A stretch of DNA of 64,000 nt, taken from assembly GCF_000377505.1 (NCBI RefSeq), contig NZ_KB898186.1, positions 310,001 to 374,000 of the forward strand, written 5' to 3'. Positions 1 to 7,327 of this stretch are shown here, one piece after another. A program made the position numbers and the translations under genes. Origin of the DNA: Paenibacillus massiliensis 2301065 = DSM 16942 (lineage in GTDB: Bacteria > Bacillota > Bacilli > Paenibacillales > Paenibacillaceae). Under the pieces are notes generated by a model. The model was not told the origin of the DNA, did not search any database, and saw only the letters and a list, made by a program, of their open reading frames with translations. Position 1 is the stretch's first letter; every line of letters begins with the position of its first letter.

Positions 1-558
1 ACCAATAATGAACGGATTGATACCTTGTCCGAAAAATATGTAGAGCTGTTCTTTCCTGATTTGTTTCTTGATCTGCTCCGCATTCGTGTAGCTTCCAGTG
101 AATACGACGATGTCAGCAGGATGAACGGATTGCTCCAGGAATTTTTTCTGACTGATCTTCATGTTCTCAACGGGCAATTGATGAACGGCACTGAGCTTCT
201 CATGCAGTAGAGCGACGAATTCGACGACATGTGAGGAAGCCCGGAATTCAATCTTCTCTACATATAAAGAGGGGATTAGCAGGTACAGAGCATAGGAATA
301 CAAAATTACGTTAGACGGCATGAACACAGCCATGGATTGCTGCCAGCCAGGGCGGTAGGCCTCAACTTCCCCGAGTGCCCCCTGCAGCGTCGTAATGGTG
401 GAGTCTATCTCGGCATTCGCTGCCCGGCATGATGAGATATTAAGGAGAATACTCATGACTTCATCGCGGTTGGTCGTTAAGTAGTCTAGGCATCTGCGAA
501 TGGCTTCACACCTTTGCGCGAATACAACGTTTTCTTGCGACAACAGGTTCATATTCAT
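1..558 (-). CDS. Acyl-CoA reductase / aldehyde dehydrogenase family protein, 5' part only
   Basis: The reading frame starts at the ATG at 558 and is still open at the window edge, giving the first 186 residues. It shows the Rossmann-region signature of the ALDH superfamily: AVFMPSN around residue 75, then FTGSYTNAEQI and GQGINPFIIG near the end, matching the FTGS...G..NP.IV cofactor-site pattern. The catalytic Cys lies outside the window. The sequence before the fold resembles acyl-CoA reductases (LuxC-like) more than sugar or amino-acid aldehyde dehydrogenases, but this is a guess. AGAGGA eight bases upstream supports the start; a second ATG at 552 is possible. It follows the acyl ligase gene by 26 bp on the same strand, so I infer that it reduces the acyl group that enzyme activates. 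Confidence 0.7.
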   Translation of the reverse strand, partial: MNMNLLSQENVVFAQRCEAIRRCLDYLTTNRDEVMSILLNISSCRAANAEIDSTITTLQGALGEVEAYRPGWQQSMAVFMPSNVILYSYALYLLIPSLYVEKIEFRASSHVVEFVALLHEKLSAVHQLPVENMKISQKKFLEQSVHPADIVVFTGSYTNAEQIKKQIRKEQLYIFFGQGINPFIIG

Positions 559-584
559 TTGCCTCATCCTCTCTTATTGTGCAT

Positions 585-2045
585 TTACCCTACTTCATGA
601 ATAGTTCTTTGATACGCGAGACGTTCCAATTCCAGTCGGTCTACCTTGCCATTTCGATTCAAAGGGAATGAATCAACGACGAGTAAGGTGTCAGGATACA
701 TGTAGGTGGGAAGCAATCGGTTGATATCTTTTCGGAGAGAAGAATGCTCTTGTCCGTCATTTCTCTCGACAAAGACGATTAGTGAGGCGCCCTTCCTCTC
801 ATCATCCAAGGCAATGACGCAAGAGCGATAGCCCAAGCGGCTGATCTGATTCTCGATATAGACAGGCGAGAAGGTGTAACCCATACGGGTGACAGACTTA
901 CCTGCGCGTCCAATGACATATAGCATTTCTTCCTTCAGAAAGCCGAGGTCCCCTGTCTTGAACCATCCGTCCTGCAACACCTCCTGTGTCAAATCTGGTT
1001 GGTGCAAGTAGCCTTCCATACACCCAGGTGTACGAATCCATATTTCTCCAATCCCCTGTTCCAGCTCATCTACTGAATTTCGGGTTTCAATTCTCGCTTC
1101 GACTCCGGGAAGAAGGCGACCGCAGCCCATAGGGCTAGCGAGCGTTCCCATAGAAACGTTCCCCAGCTCTGAAAGACCATAACCGTTAAGCAGTGGTTGT
1201 CCGACAATGTCCATGAAGCTCTTCTCCAAGTCATTCGTAAGAGGAGATCCACCGACGCACCACATGCGGACAGGTGATTGCTTCAATCGTTCGAGAAGCT
1301 CGGGCTTTCTTTCTAGCATCCGTAGAATCATATAATAGGCAGATGGATTGGCATCTATGACGGTGGCCTTGTCCTGGTCTAGCCAGGTGATGACGCTCCA
1401 TAGATTTTTAGGCTTGCAAATGAGAATAGAGCATTGGGTGAACCACCAGGAAAAAATAAGCGAGATTCCATAAAAGTGCGAGTAGGGTACAACAGGGAGG
1501 AGACAATCGTCAGACTTGTAAGCCATAGCTTGGACGGATAGCTTGATATTGTCGATGAATGAACGGCCTGACTTGACAATCCCTTTCGGTTTTCCAGTCG
1601 TGCCAGAAGAATAAAGAATAAGTGCATCATTTTTGAGCATCCATGAGTCGAGATTAATAAGGAACGATCGATCCTTACCGTATAGGTATTGGTATAATTC
1701 CAATTCCTCCTGCAGGGTGCTGAACAATAACGTGTTGGCCTGTGGAAGTGCCAGCTCATGGTCCGTTACGATACAACAGGCTTCAACCTCGTGATAAATG
1801 TTCTCTAATTCATCTGTCTGGATCTGCTCATCAACGACAGTAACTGAGGCAGCGAGCTGACAGAGAGAGAATAGAGATACTATGAACCAGTATGAATTTT
1901 CTGCCTTGAGAATCACACGACTCTCTTCATGAATACCGTTGATATGCATCAAGTGCGAGAAGCCCAAGACATCCCTCTGAAACTCTGCCTGGTCTATCAA
2001 CTTCTGAGAGGTGATGATCTGGCCATGCATTTGAGTTACAGGCAT
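585..2045 (-). CDS. AMP-forming acyl-CoA/acyl-ACP ligase (ANL superfamily)
   Basis: A 486-residue adenylate-forming enzyme of the ANL superfamily, which activates a carboxylic acid as acyl-AMP and passes it to a thiol. Core motifs are present in order: ILYSSGTTGKPKG (A3, ATP phosphate loop), NGYGLSELG (A5), GWFKTGDLG (A7), IGRAGKSVTRMG (A8 hinge) and PLNRNGKVDR, whose Lys is the A10 catalytic lysine. There is no carrier-protein or condensation domain, so it is a stand-alone ligase. The ATG at 2045 is preferred over the GTG at 2054 because AAGGAG lies eight bases before it. The gene starts 12 bp after the FabI-like gene and is followed by an acyl reductase, which suggests a fatty-acyl or aryl-acyl biosynthetic operon. 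The substrate cannot be told from sequence. Confidence 0.88.
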   Translation of the reverse strand: MPVTQMHGQIITSQKLIDQAEFQRDVLGFSHLMHINGIHEESRVILKAENSYWFIVSLFSLCQLAASVTVVDEQIQTDELENIYHEVEACCIVTDHELALPQANTLLFSTLQEELELYQYLYGKDRSFLINLDSWMLKNDALILYSSGTTGKPKGIVKSGRSFIDNIKLSVQAMAYKSDDCLLPVVPYSHFYGISLIFSWWFTQCSILICKPKNLWSVITWLDQDKATVIDANPSAYYMILRMLERKPELLERLKQSPVRMWCVGGSPLTNDLEKSFMDIVGQPLLNGYGLSELGNVSMGTLASPMGCGRLLPGVEARIETRNSVDELEQGIGEIWIRTPGCMEGYLHQPDLTQEVLQDGWFKTGDLGFLKEEMLYVIGRAGKSVTRMGYTFSPVYIENQISRLGYRSCVIALDDERKGASLIVFVERNDGQEHSSLRKDINRLLPTYMYPDTLLVVDSFPLNRNGKVDRLELERLAYQRTIHEVG

Positions 2046-2057
2046 GCTGTCCACTCC

Positions 2058-2840
2058 TTACATTCCCGTGATATGGTATCCTGCATCTACATGAATCACT
2101 TCCCCAGTGATCCCTCTTGCCAGCTGGGATAGTAAAAACAGAGCAGTGTCTCCCACTTCCGAGGTGTCTACCGTCTTGCGCAGCGGGGCAATGTCCTCGA
2201 TCTTTTTGAGTGCGGTCTGAAAATCCTTAATGCCATAAGCGGCTAATGTCCGGATTGGGCCAGCAGAGATGGCGTTAACCCTGATGCCGTGCTGCCCTAA
2301 ATCATGTGCCAGATAACGAACACTGGCTTCCAAGGATGCCTTCGCCACGCCCATGACGTTGTAATTTTGAATCGCACGCTCGGCTCCAATGTAAGTCATG
2401 GTTACAATACTTCCTCCCTCGCTCATTAACGGGAGGATTCGTTGGGTTACAGCGGCTAGTGAGTATGCGCTAATGTCCTGTGCGATGCGGAATCCCTCGC
2501 GAGAGGTCTCGACAAACGTCCCTTCCATATCTTCACTTTGGGCGTAAGCGATGCTGTGAAAGTAACCATGGAGGACCCCGACATGCTCTCTTAGAAAGAG
2601 CTGCAAGCGATCAATCTCGGTGTCTTCAGCCACATTGCATGGAAACAGCAAAGAACCCGGTAATGTCTCCGCGAGCTTGCTTACTCGTTCCTCTACCCGT
2701 TCGTTCTCATACGTGAAAATAAGCCTGGCTCCAGCAGAGGAGAGGGACTGCGCGGCTCCCCAGGCAATGCTCCGGTTATTGGCTACGCCCATAACCAGCA
2801 CATTTTTTCCATCCAACAAATGATTAGTCAGAAGTATCAT
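2058..2840 (-). CDS. FabI-like enoyl-ACP reductase (SDR family)
   Basis: A protein of 260 residues, the usual FabI length. It shows the glycine-rich NAD site VMGVANNRSIAWG, the SIAYA stretch, the catalytic Tyr-x6-Lys pair in NYNVMGVAKAS, and the C-terminal GEVIHVDAGYHITGM typical of FabI. FabI reduces trans-2-enoyl-ACP with NAD(P)H in fatty acid elongation. Its position as first gene of an operon with an acyl ligase and an acyl reductase suggests a pathway-specific paralogue rather than the housekeeping copy; this is inference. The start is uncertain: the ATG at 2840 has GGAAAGG directly against it, while a CTG at 2831 sits nine bases after that Shine-Dalgarno and would give the usual FabI N-terminus. 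The AT-rich 120 bp upstream contains no gene. Confidence 0.85.
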   Translation of the reverse strand: MILLTNHLLDGKNVLVMGVANNRSIAWGAAQSLSSAGARLIFTYENERVEERVSKLAETLPGSLLFPCNVAEDTEIDRLQLFLREHVGVLHGYFHSIAYAQSEDMEGTFVETSREGFRIAQDISAYSLAAVTQRILPLMSEGGSIVTMTYIGAERAIQNYNVMGVAKASLEASVRYLAHDLGQHGIRVNAISAGPIRTLAAYGIKDFQTALKKIEDIAPLRKTVDTSEVGDTALFLLSQLARGITGEVIHVDAGYHITGM

Positions 2841-3055
2841 CCTTTCCAATGCTTTGGCGAGACTATTTATGTTTTGGTTATTATGTAATAAATTGAAGTA
2901 AAATAAATAATAATAGAATAAAAAGGAATATTTATGTATTTTCGTTCTAGATAATACCATATCATTATATAAAATGTATACTAGGATCTTACATTTTTTT
3001 GTACTGATTGTGTAAAAAATACATATATATACTTTGTTTACATGGGTTTATATGT

Positions 3056-3098
3056 AAAAAGACGCTTCTATCCCATATGAAAGGGAGAAAGCGTCTCA
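3056..3098 (-). terminator. Rho-independent terminator after the 3187-3717 gene
   Basis: Stem arms AGACGCTT (3060-3067) and AAGCGTCT (3089-3096), partly extended inward, are followed on the minus strand by a T run (3056-3060 as A's on plus). It lies about 90 bp past the stop of the membrane-protein gene. Confidence 0.75.
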
Positions 3099-3186
3099 TG
3101 CTGACAGCTGGTAGGATCTGCAAGTGTATATCATCTTATGGTGTGGAAGAGTAGATTATAAGGTCGGCTACGGAAGGATTACAGAA

Positions 3187-3717
3187 CTATCCTTTGCTTT
3201 TCCTTGGGAACCAAGTGTAGCTAAAGCAAATGAAGAAGTCGATCACAAGCACCGTACTCCAGATGGACATCACTTCATTTAAGGAGGTTGTTTGCGAAGG
3301 GTCGCCAACATACGTAATCATAATCAGCATAATACCGTTACCGATCAGGTACCCCAGCAAGTGTAAGTACCAGCTTTTCCGCTCTTCTCTGGCATGCTCT
3401 TTCCCATACTTAGGGACTGGCTTGGGTCCACCAGCGAACCAATAGGAGAAGCGGGTATCCGCCCAGTGAATGAGCCTATGACCAAAGGCGACCGTAATAC
3501 CAATGTAACAAGCAGCAAGAGCGCTGGCGAGTGTGATCTCTCCACCATTGCGCAAATTGACAAAGATAGCAACGAGCAGGATGAGATCAATCAGCGGTGT
3601 GACGAGCAGCAACAGAGCGCCTAATCGCTTTTGCCGAAAGATATATCGGGCAACCAGGCCAGCGACTACAAATACCCAAAATAAAATCTCGCAAGCAATA
3701 ATTAACCAGACAACCAT
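3187..3717 (-). CDS. Small integral membrane protein, YmcC-like
   Basis: A 176-residue protein with about five hydrophobic segments: two at the N-terminus, one around residues 60-80, and two in the last third. A basic loop rich in Lys/Arg (KPVPKYGKEHAREERKS) lies in the middle. The overall pattern resembles the Bacillus YmcC family of integral membrane proteins of unknown function; I am only moderately sure of that assignment. The ATG at 3717 is preferred over a GTG at 3723 because AAAGGA lies nine bases before it. It is monocistronic, divergent from the tetR-type gene, and ends at a clear terminator. Confidence 0.6.
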   Translation of the reverse strand: MVVWLIIACEILFWVFVVAGLVARYIFRQKRLGALLLLVTPLIDLILLVAIFVNLRNGGEITLASALAACYIGITVAFGHRLIHWADTRFSYWFAGGPKPVPKYGKEHAREERKSWYLHLLGYLIGNGIMLIMITYVGDPSQTTSLNEVMSIWSTVLVIDFFICFSYTWFPRKSKG

Positions 3718-3985
3718 GATCACATTTCCTTTCTTGTATATGATTCTGGATAGAAATCTGGATAGAAATCATATCTTGCTATTCATCTTCGTATTGACCA
3801 CACCTCATTTCCTTCCGACTTTACCAGAATATGCACAGATCATTATAGCGCAGCGAACAAAATATTACCAATTTTAGCATCTAATTGTGTGAGTTTGTGT
3901 GAATCAGTAAGGAGATTATTATAGGTTATTCATTTGAAAAAACTTTAGTATATGGACAGGCTCCTACTAATATAAAGTTTGAATT

Positions 3986-4002
3986 AACTAATAAGGTTAG
4001 TT
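3986..4002. promoter_or_regulatory. Candidate TetR operator in front of the regulator gene
   Basis: Inverted repeat AACTAA-5 bp-TTAGTT about 80 bp before the TetR start. The same AACTAA/TTAGTT core occurs in the perfect palindrome at 4832-4862 before the neighbouring hydrolase gene. Shared cores beside both genes suggest autoregulation plus control of the target. Rest of 3718-4083: AT-rich divergent promoter region, no other feature seen. Confidence 0.55.
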
Positions 4003-4083
4003 AGTATGGTAATGAACAATTAAATTAATGATCCGAGTGGGGAACTGACCATTTCGTGATACTAGCGAGGGATTGAATTCAAC

Positions 4084-4683
4084 ATGTCACCAAGACGGGG
4101 ACTGACCTTAGACGAGATATTGCAGGCCACCGAGGAGATGGCCAATGAGCAGGGAATTCATGCTGTGACGCTTGCCACGCTGGCTCAGCGACTCCAGATC
4201 CGGCCTCCTTCCTTGTACAATCATGTAGATGGGCTGAAAGGACTGCACAAGTTCATGGTGATGAAGAGCACTCAGGAGCTGGAAGCGGCTCTGATGGATG
4301 CTGCCGTAGGCAGAGCTGGGGAGCAGGCGATTCGGGCGATGGGTCAAGCTTATGTGGACTTCGCCCGTCAGAGGCCTGGGCTCTATGAAGCAATGGTCTA
4401 TTCATCCCTACAGCCGGATGAGGAGATCCAGCAGCTCAACACTAGGGTAGGAGGGCTGATCATGCGGGTCATGAAAAATGGCTTCGGCATGTCTGAACTG
4501 GAGACCATTCATGCAACACGAGGTCTGCGCAGCATTCTCCATGGATTTGCCTCTCTGGAACGTAGCCGTGGATTCCGCATGGCCGTCAGCACGGATGAGA
4601 GCCTGGAGGTTATTTTGAATATCTTCATTGCAGGTCTGGGAAGCTGTTCATCTGCTGCTGAGGGCTATGAGGGTAAGCATTAG
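4084..4683 (+). CDS. TetR/AcrR family transcriptional regulator
   Basis: A 199-residue regulator. The N-terminal helix-turn-helix spans about residues 8-55, with the recognition-helix signature LAQRLQIRPPSLYNHV. The C-terminal ligand domain, with AYVDFARQRPGLYEAM, fits the WHG / TetR_C_33 type. Such proteins dimerise on palindromes and release DNA on binding a small ligand. It probably represses itself (inverted repeat at 3986-4002) and the metallo-beta-lactamase-fold gene downstream (palindrome at 4832-4862). The ATG is preceded only by a weak GAGGG. A terminator follows the gene, so the two genes are separate transcripts under a common regulator. Confidence 0.9.
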   Translation: MSPRRGLTLDEILQATEEMANEQGIHAVTLATLAQRLQIRPPSLYNHVDGLKGLHKFMVMKSTQELEAALMDAAVGRAGEQAIRAMGQAYVDFARQRPGLYEAMVYSSLQPDEEIQQLNTRVGGLIMRVMKNGFGMSELETIHATRGLRSILHGFASLERSRGFRMAVSTDESLEVILNIFIAGLGSCSSAAEGYEGKH

Positions 4684-4739
4684 GATGACCTTCGAAGCTT
4701 GTGGGTGCTGATATGAGTTTCATATTGTGCGCTGTTTCT

Positions 4740-4781
4740 GCCGCTTTGCTGTCATGTGATGACAGTGGAGCGGCTTTTTTT
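4740..4781 (+). terminator. Rho-independent terminator of the tetR-type gene
   Basis: Arms GCCGCT...CTGTCAT and ATGACAG...AGCGGC flank a GTG loop and are followed by seven T's. It separates the regulator from the hydrolase. Confidence 0.88.
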
Positions 4782-4831
4782 CTGTAAAAGCATTGCGTTT
4801 CTTGTGAGAACATAATAAACTAACAAATGTA

Positions 4832-4862
4832 ACATTTAAACTAATTGTATTAGTTTAAATGT
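4832..4862. promoter_or_regulatory. Perfect 14-bp-arm palindrome, TetR operator before the hydrolase
   Basis: Arm ACATTTAAACTAAT (4832-4845), spacer TGT, exact reverse complement ATTAGTTTAAATGT (4849-4862). It contains the AACTAA/TTAGTT core of the site at 3986 and abuts a TATAGT -10-like hexamer at 4862-4867, so bound repressor would cover the promoter. That the TetR protein binds here is inference from the shared core and position. Confidence 0.75.
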
Positions 4863-4922
4863 ATAGTATCTCGACGAAACACAACTGTGGGTTTAGCTTA
4901 CAACAAAGGAGAGAGCCTGCTT

Positions 4923-5633
4923 ATGCGAGTAATTACCAAGGATCGTCTACACCAGATCACGTTCATGCCCGTCATCTTCCCCGTGAACTGTTATCTAGTG
5001 GATGAGGAAGATGGTTTCACCTTGATTGATGCCGCTCTACCCGGAACGGCGCAGGCCATCTTACGTGCTGCCGCGCAGCTCGGAAAGCCGATTCGGCGCA
5101 TTGTACTTACCCATGCTCATGATGATCATGTCGGAGCACTGGATGCCTTGAAGGAAAAGAACCGCCAGCTTGAGGTGTATATTTCCAGTCGGGATGCGCG
5201 TCTGCTGAAGGGGGATACTTCATTGCTTCCTGGTGAGCACGATACTCCTATCAAAGGCGGGGTACCAAAGAAGTTAAAGACCCAGGCTGATGTGCTGCTA
5301 TCAGAGGGGGATCGGATTGGTTCGTTGGAGGCAATCAGTGTCCCGGGGCACACCCCGGGCTCGATGGCATTTCTCGATATTCGTACAAGGGCACTGATGG
5401 TGGGAGATGCGTTCTGCACGAGAGGAGGGACTACTGTGTCTGGAAAGCTGGTACCGACCTTCCCCTTCCCTGCGCTGGCTACCTGGAGCAAGGCTGAGGC
5501 TTGGCGCAGTGCAGATAAGCTACTCGCCTATTCACCCACTCTTTTGTGTACAGGGCATGGCCCCATGGTGGAGGAGCCTCTTGAGGAGATGAGACGGGCA
5601 GTTGCTATGGCAGGCCGCCATTTTACGAGCTGA
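4923..5633 (+). CDS. MBL-fold metallo-hydrolase
   Basis: A 236-residue metallo-beta-lactamase-fold protein. The metal-binding motif HxHxDH is seen as THAHDDHVG near residue 60. Further metal ligands are the His of PGHTPGS near 145, the Asp of VGDAF near 162, and a His in CTGHGPM near the C-terminus. This set fits the glyoxalase-II/hydrolase branch; the substrate is unknown. The start is the ATG at 4923, with AAAGGAGAG upstream; an in-frame GTG at 4887 has no such site. The perfect palindrome before it and the TetR gene on the other side indicate repression relieved by an unknown compound. No signal peptide is visible, so the enzyme is probably cytoplasmic. Confidence 0.88.
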   Translation: MRVITKDRLHQITFMPVIFPVNCYLVDEEDGFTLIDAALPGTAQAILRAAAQLGKPIRRIVLTHAHDDHVGALDALKEKNRQLEVYISSRDARLLKGDTSLLPGEHDTPIKGGVPKKLKTQADVLLSEGDRIGSLEAISVPGHTPGSMAFLDIRTRALMVGDAFCTRGGTTVSGKLVPTFPFPALATWSKAEAWRSADKLLAYSPTLLCTGHGPMVEEPLEEMRRAVAMAGRHFTS

Positions 5634-5773
5634 ACCAGAGCGCTTGCGAGGGTCCGTACACTCATCTATGCGGAACTATAAAGCATGGCGATGAATTGGA
5701 ACAAATCTTGTTCGACCCAGCTCCCGATTGGGTATAGGATAGAGTGTAGAAGAGCTGTGAGGAGGACAAGAGG

Positions 5774-7114
5774 TTGAAATTGTTTATTCACCGTAAAGAT
5801 TTACGGGTGGAGGATATGATGGCTTTTGAGTACCTGCATCAGCAGGGAGAGGAGAGCATGCATCTGCTCATCCTGGACCCGTTTCTGCTGCGCAATGGCA
5901 GAGAGCGTGAGCATAGCGGGCAGAATTTCCTGCGGCATGTCGCTCGTCTGCGTGCACAGTATAAGGAGGCAGGAGCTCCGCTGCATGTGCTGCACGGCGA
6001 GCCGTCCAGGGTTCTGGAGTATGCCTTGTCACACTATCCGGTCAGCGAGGTGGTGCTTCATCGGGATTTCACACCCTATGCCCGGAAAAGAGATCGTGAG
6101 CTGCAGCAGCTATCAGCAGCACATGGCGTAAGCTTCACAGCCTTGACGGATCATATGATGATCGATGTAGAGGAGTTTGTGCGTTACGTCAACAAGCCGG
6201 GGTACTACAAGGTATTTGCAGCCTTTCACCGCAGATGGCTCGAATATCTGGAGGAGCATGCAACGGCGCCTGGACAGATCCATCTCCGTGAACTCCGAAT
6301 GTTCTCTCTGGAGGGGCATATGCCTTGGCCAGACTCATTTGATTGCCCGGAGGAGCTACTTCAGGTAGAGGAGGCAGAGGGATATGCTCATCTGCTGCAG
6401 GAATTCATTGAAGAGCGACTTACAGGATATGATGAGCGTCGTGATGAATTTGGAGAGGATAACACTAGCCAGCTAAGTCCTCATATGGCTGTAGGTGCTG
6501 TGTCGATCCGCAAGCTATACCACACAGCCCGCCCCCTGTCAGGACATGACGGATGGGTACGACAGCTGGCATTTCGGGATTTCTATCTATATCGAGCCAT
6601 TTATGAGGAGAACTACTTCCAGTACGAGGACCGGTATGATCTGTCTGCACTGCATGATGAATATTTCGAACGCTGGTGCCGCGCCGAGACAGGGATTCCG
6701 ATTATTGATGCGGGAATGACGGAGCTGAATACGACGGGATGTATGCCTAACCGGATTCGAATTCTCTGTGCAACGTTTCTGGTCAAGAATTTGCAATGTC
6801 CCTTCTATCTCGGAGAGCGCTATTTTCGGCGGAAGCTGCTGGACTATGACAATATCCAAAATCGGGGCAATTGGCTGTTCTGCGCATCCCTGGGTGTCAA
6901 CGCGGCTCCTTATTTCCGTGTGAACAATCCCGTGACCCAATCAGCCACATTTGACCAGGAGGGCAGTTATATAAGACGCTGGCTTCCAGAACTGGGGGAA
7001 GAGAACGATAAGCAAATACATCTCCCTCGGCCAGATGCGATCGTCGATCTCAAGCTTTCTCGCCAGCTGGCTCTGGAGACATATAAGGTCATTGTGAACA
7101 GCTTCCAGCCCTGA
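5774..7114 (+). CDS. Cryptochrome/photolyase family flavoprotein
   Basis: A 446-residue protein with the N-terminal alpha/beta antenna domain (LFIHRKDLRVEDMMAFEYL) and C-terminal FAD domain (RDEFGEDNTSQLSPHMAVGAVS, GERYFRRKLLDYDNIQNRG, NAAPYFRVNNPVTQSATFD). The family uses FAD and blue light to split pyrimidine dimers or to signal. Against E. coli PhrB recalled from memory, the flavin-site Asn378 and Trp382 are kept (N363, W367), but Trp306 and Trp359 of the electron chain are S291 and F344, and dimer-contacting Glu274, Trp277 and Trp384 are Q264, F267 and F369. It is therefore not a standard class I enzyme in these positions. Start TTG at 5774 with GAGGAGG eight bases before it. It is monocistronic. 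Confidence 0.85.
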   Translation: MKLFIHRKDLRVEDMMAFEYLHQQGEESMHLLILDPFLLRNGREREHSGQNFLRHVARLRAQYKEAGAPLHVLHGEPSRVLEYALSHYPVSEVVLHRDFTPYARKRDRELQQLSAAHGVSFTALTDHMMIDVEEFVRYVNKPGYYKVFAAFHRRWLEYLEEHATAPGQIHLRELRMFSLEGHMPWPDSFDCPEELLQVEEAEGYAHLLQEFIEERLTGYDERRDEFGEDNTSQLSPHMAVGAVSIRKLYHTARPLSGHDGWVRQLAFRDFYLYRAIYEENYFQYEDRYDLSALHDEYFERWCRAETGIPIIDAGMTELNTTGCMPNRIRILCATFLVKNLQCPFYLGERYFRRKLLDYDNIQNRGNWLFCASLGVNAAPYFRVNNPVTQSATFDQEGSYIRRWLPELGEENDKQIHLPRPDAIVDLKLSRQLALETYKVIVNSFQP

Positions 7115-7172
7115 GTAAGCATTGCTATCCATTTATAGGGTGAAAAAGATTGTTAAGAAGAATTTAGATGCA

Positions 7173-7220
7173 ACAGAGTGCTGCTGTAATTCCGTGGAAT
7201 CATAGCAGCACTCTGTTTTG
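7173..7220 (+). terminator. Terminator of the photolyase gene
   Basis: Thirteen-bp arms ACAGAGTGCTGCT (7173-7185) and AGCAGCACTCTGT (7204-7216) are followed by TTTTG. The symmetry may also slow transcription coming from the minus-strand amylase gene. Confidence 0.8.
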
Positions 7221-7327
7221 TCATGGGTGCGGGATGCACGACGAATATAGTGTAAGTAGAAGGGATGCTTCGGATCGGCCATCTACGCAGTCTACGTGTA
7301 TCCTGTATCAGCCAGCGACAGGTCGTC

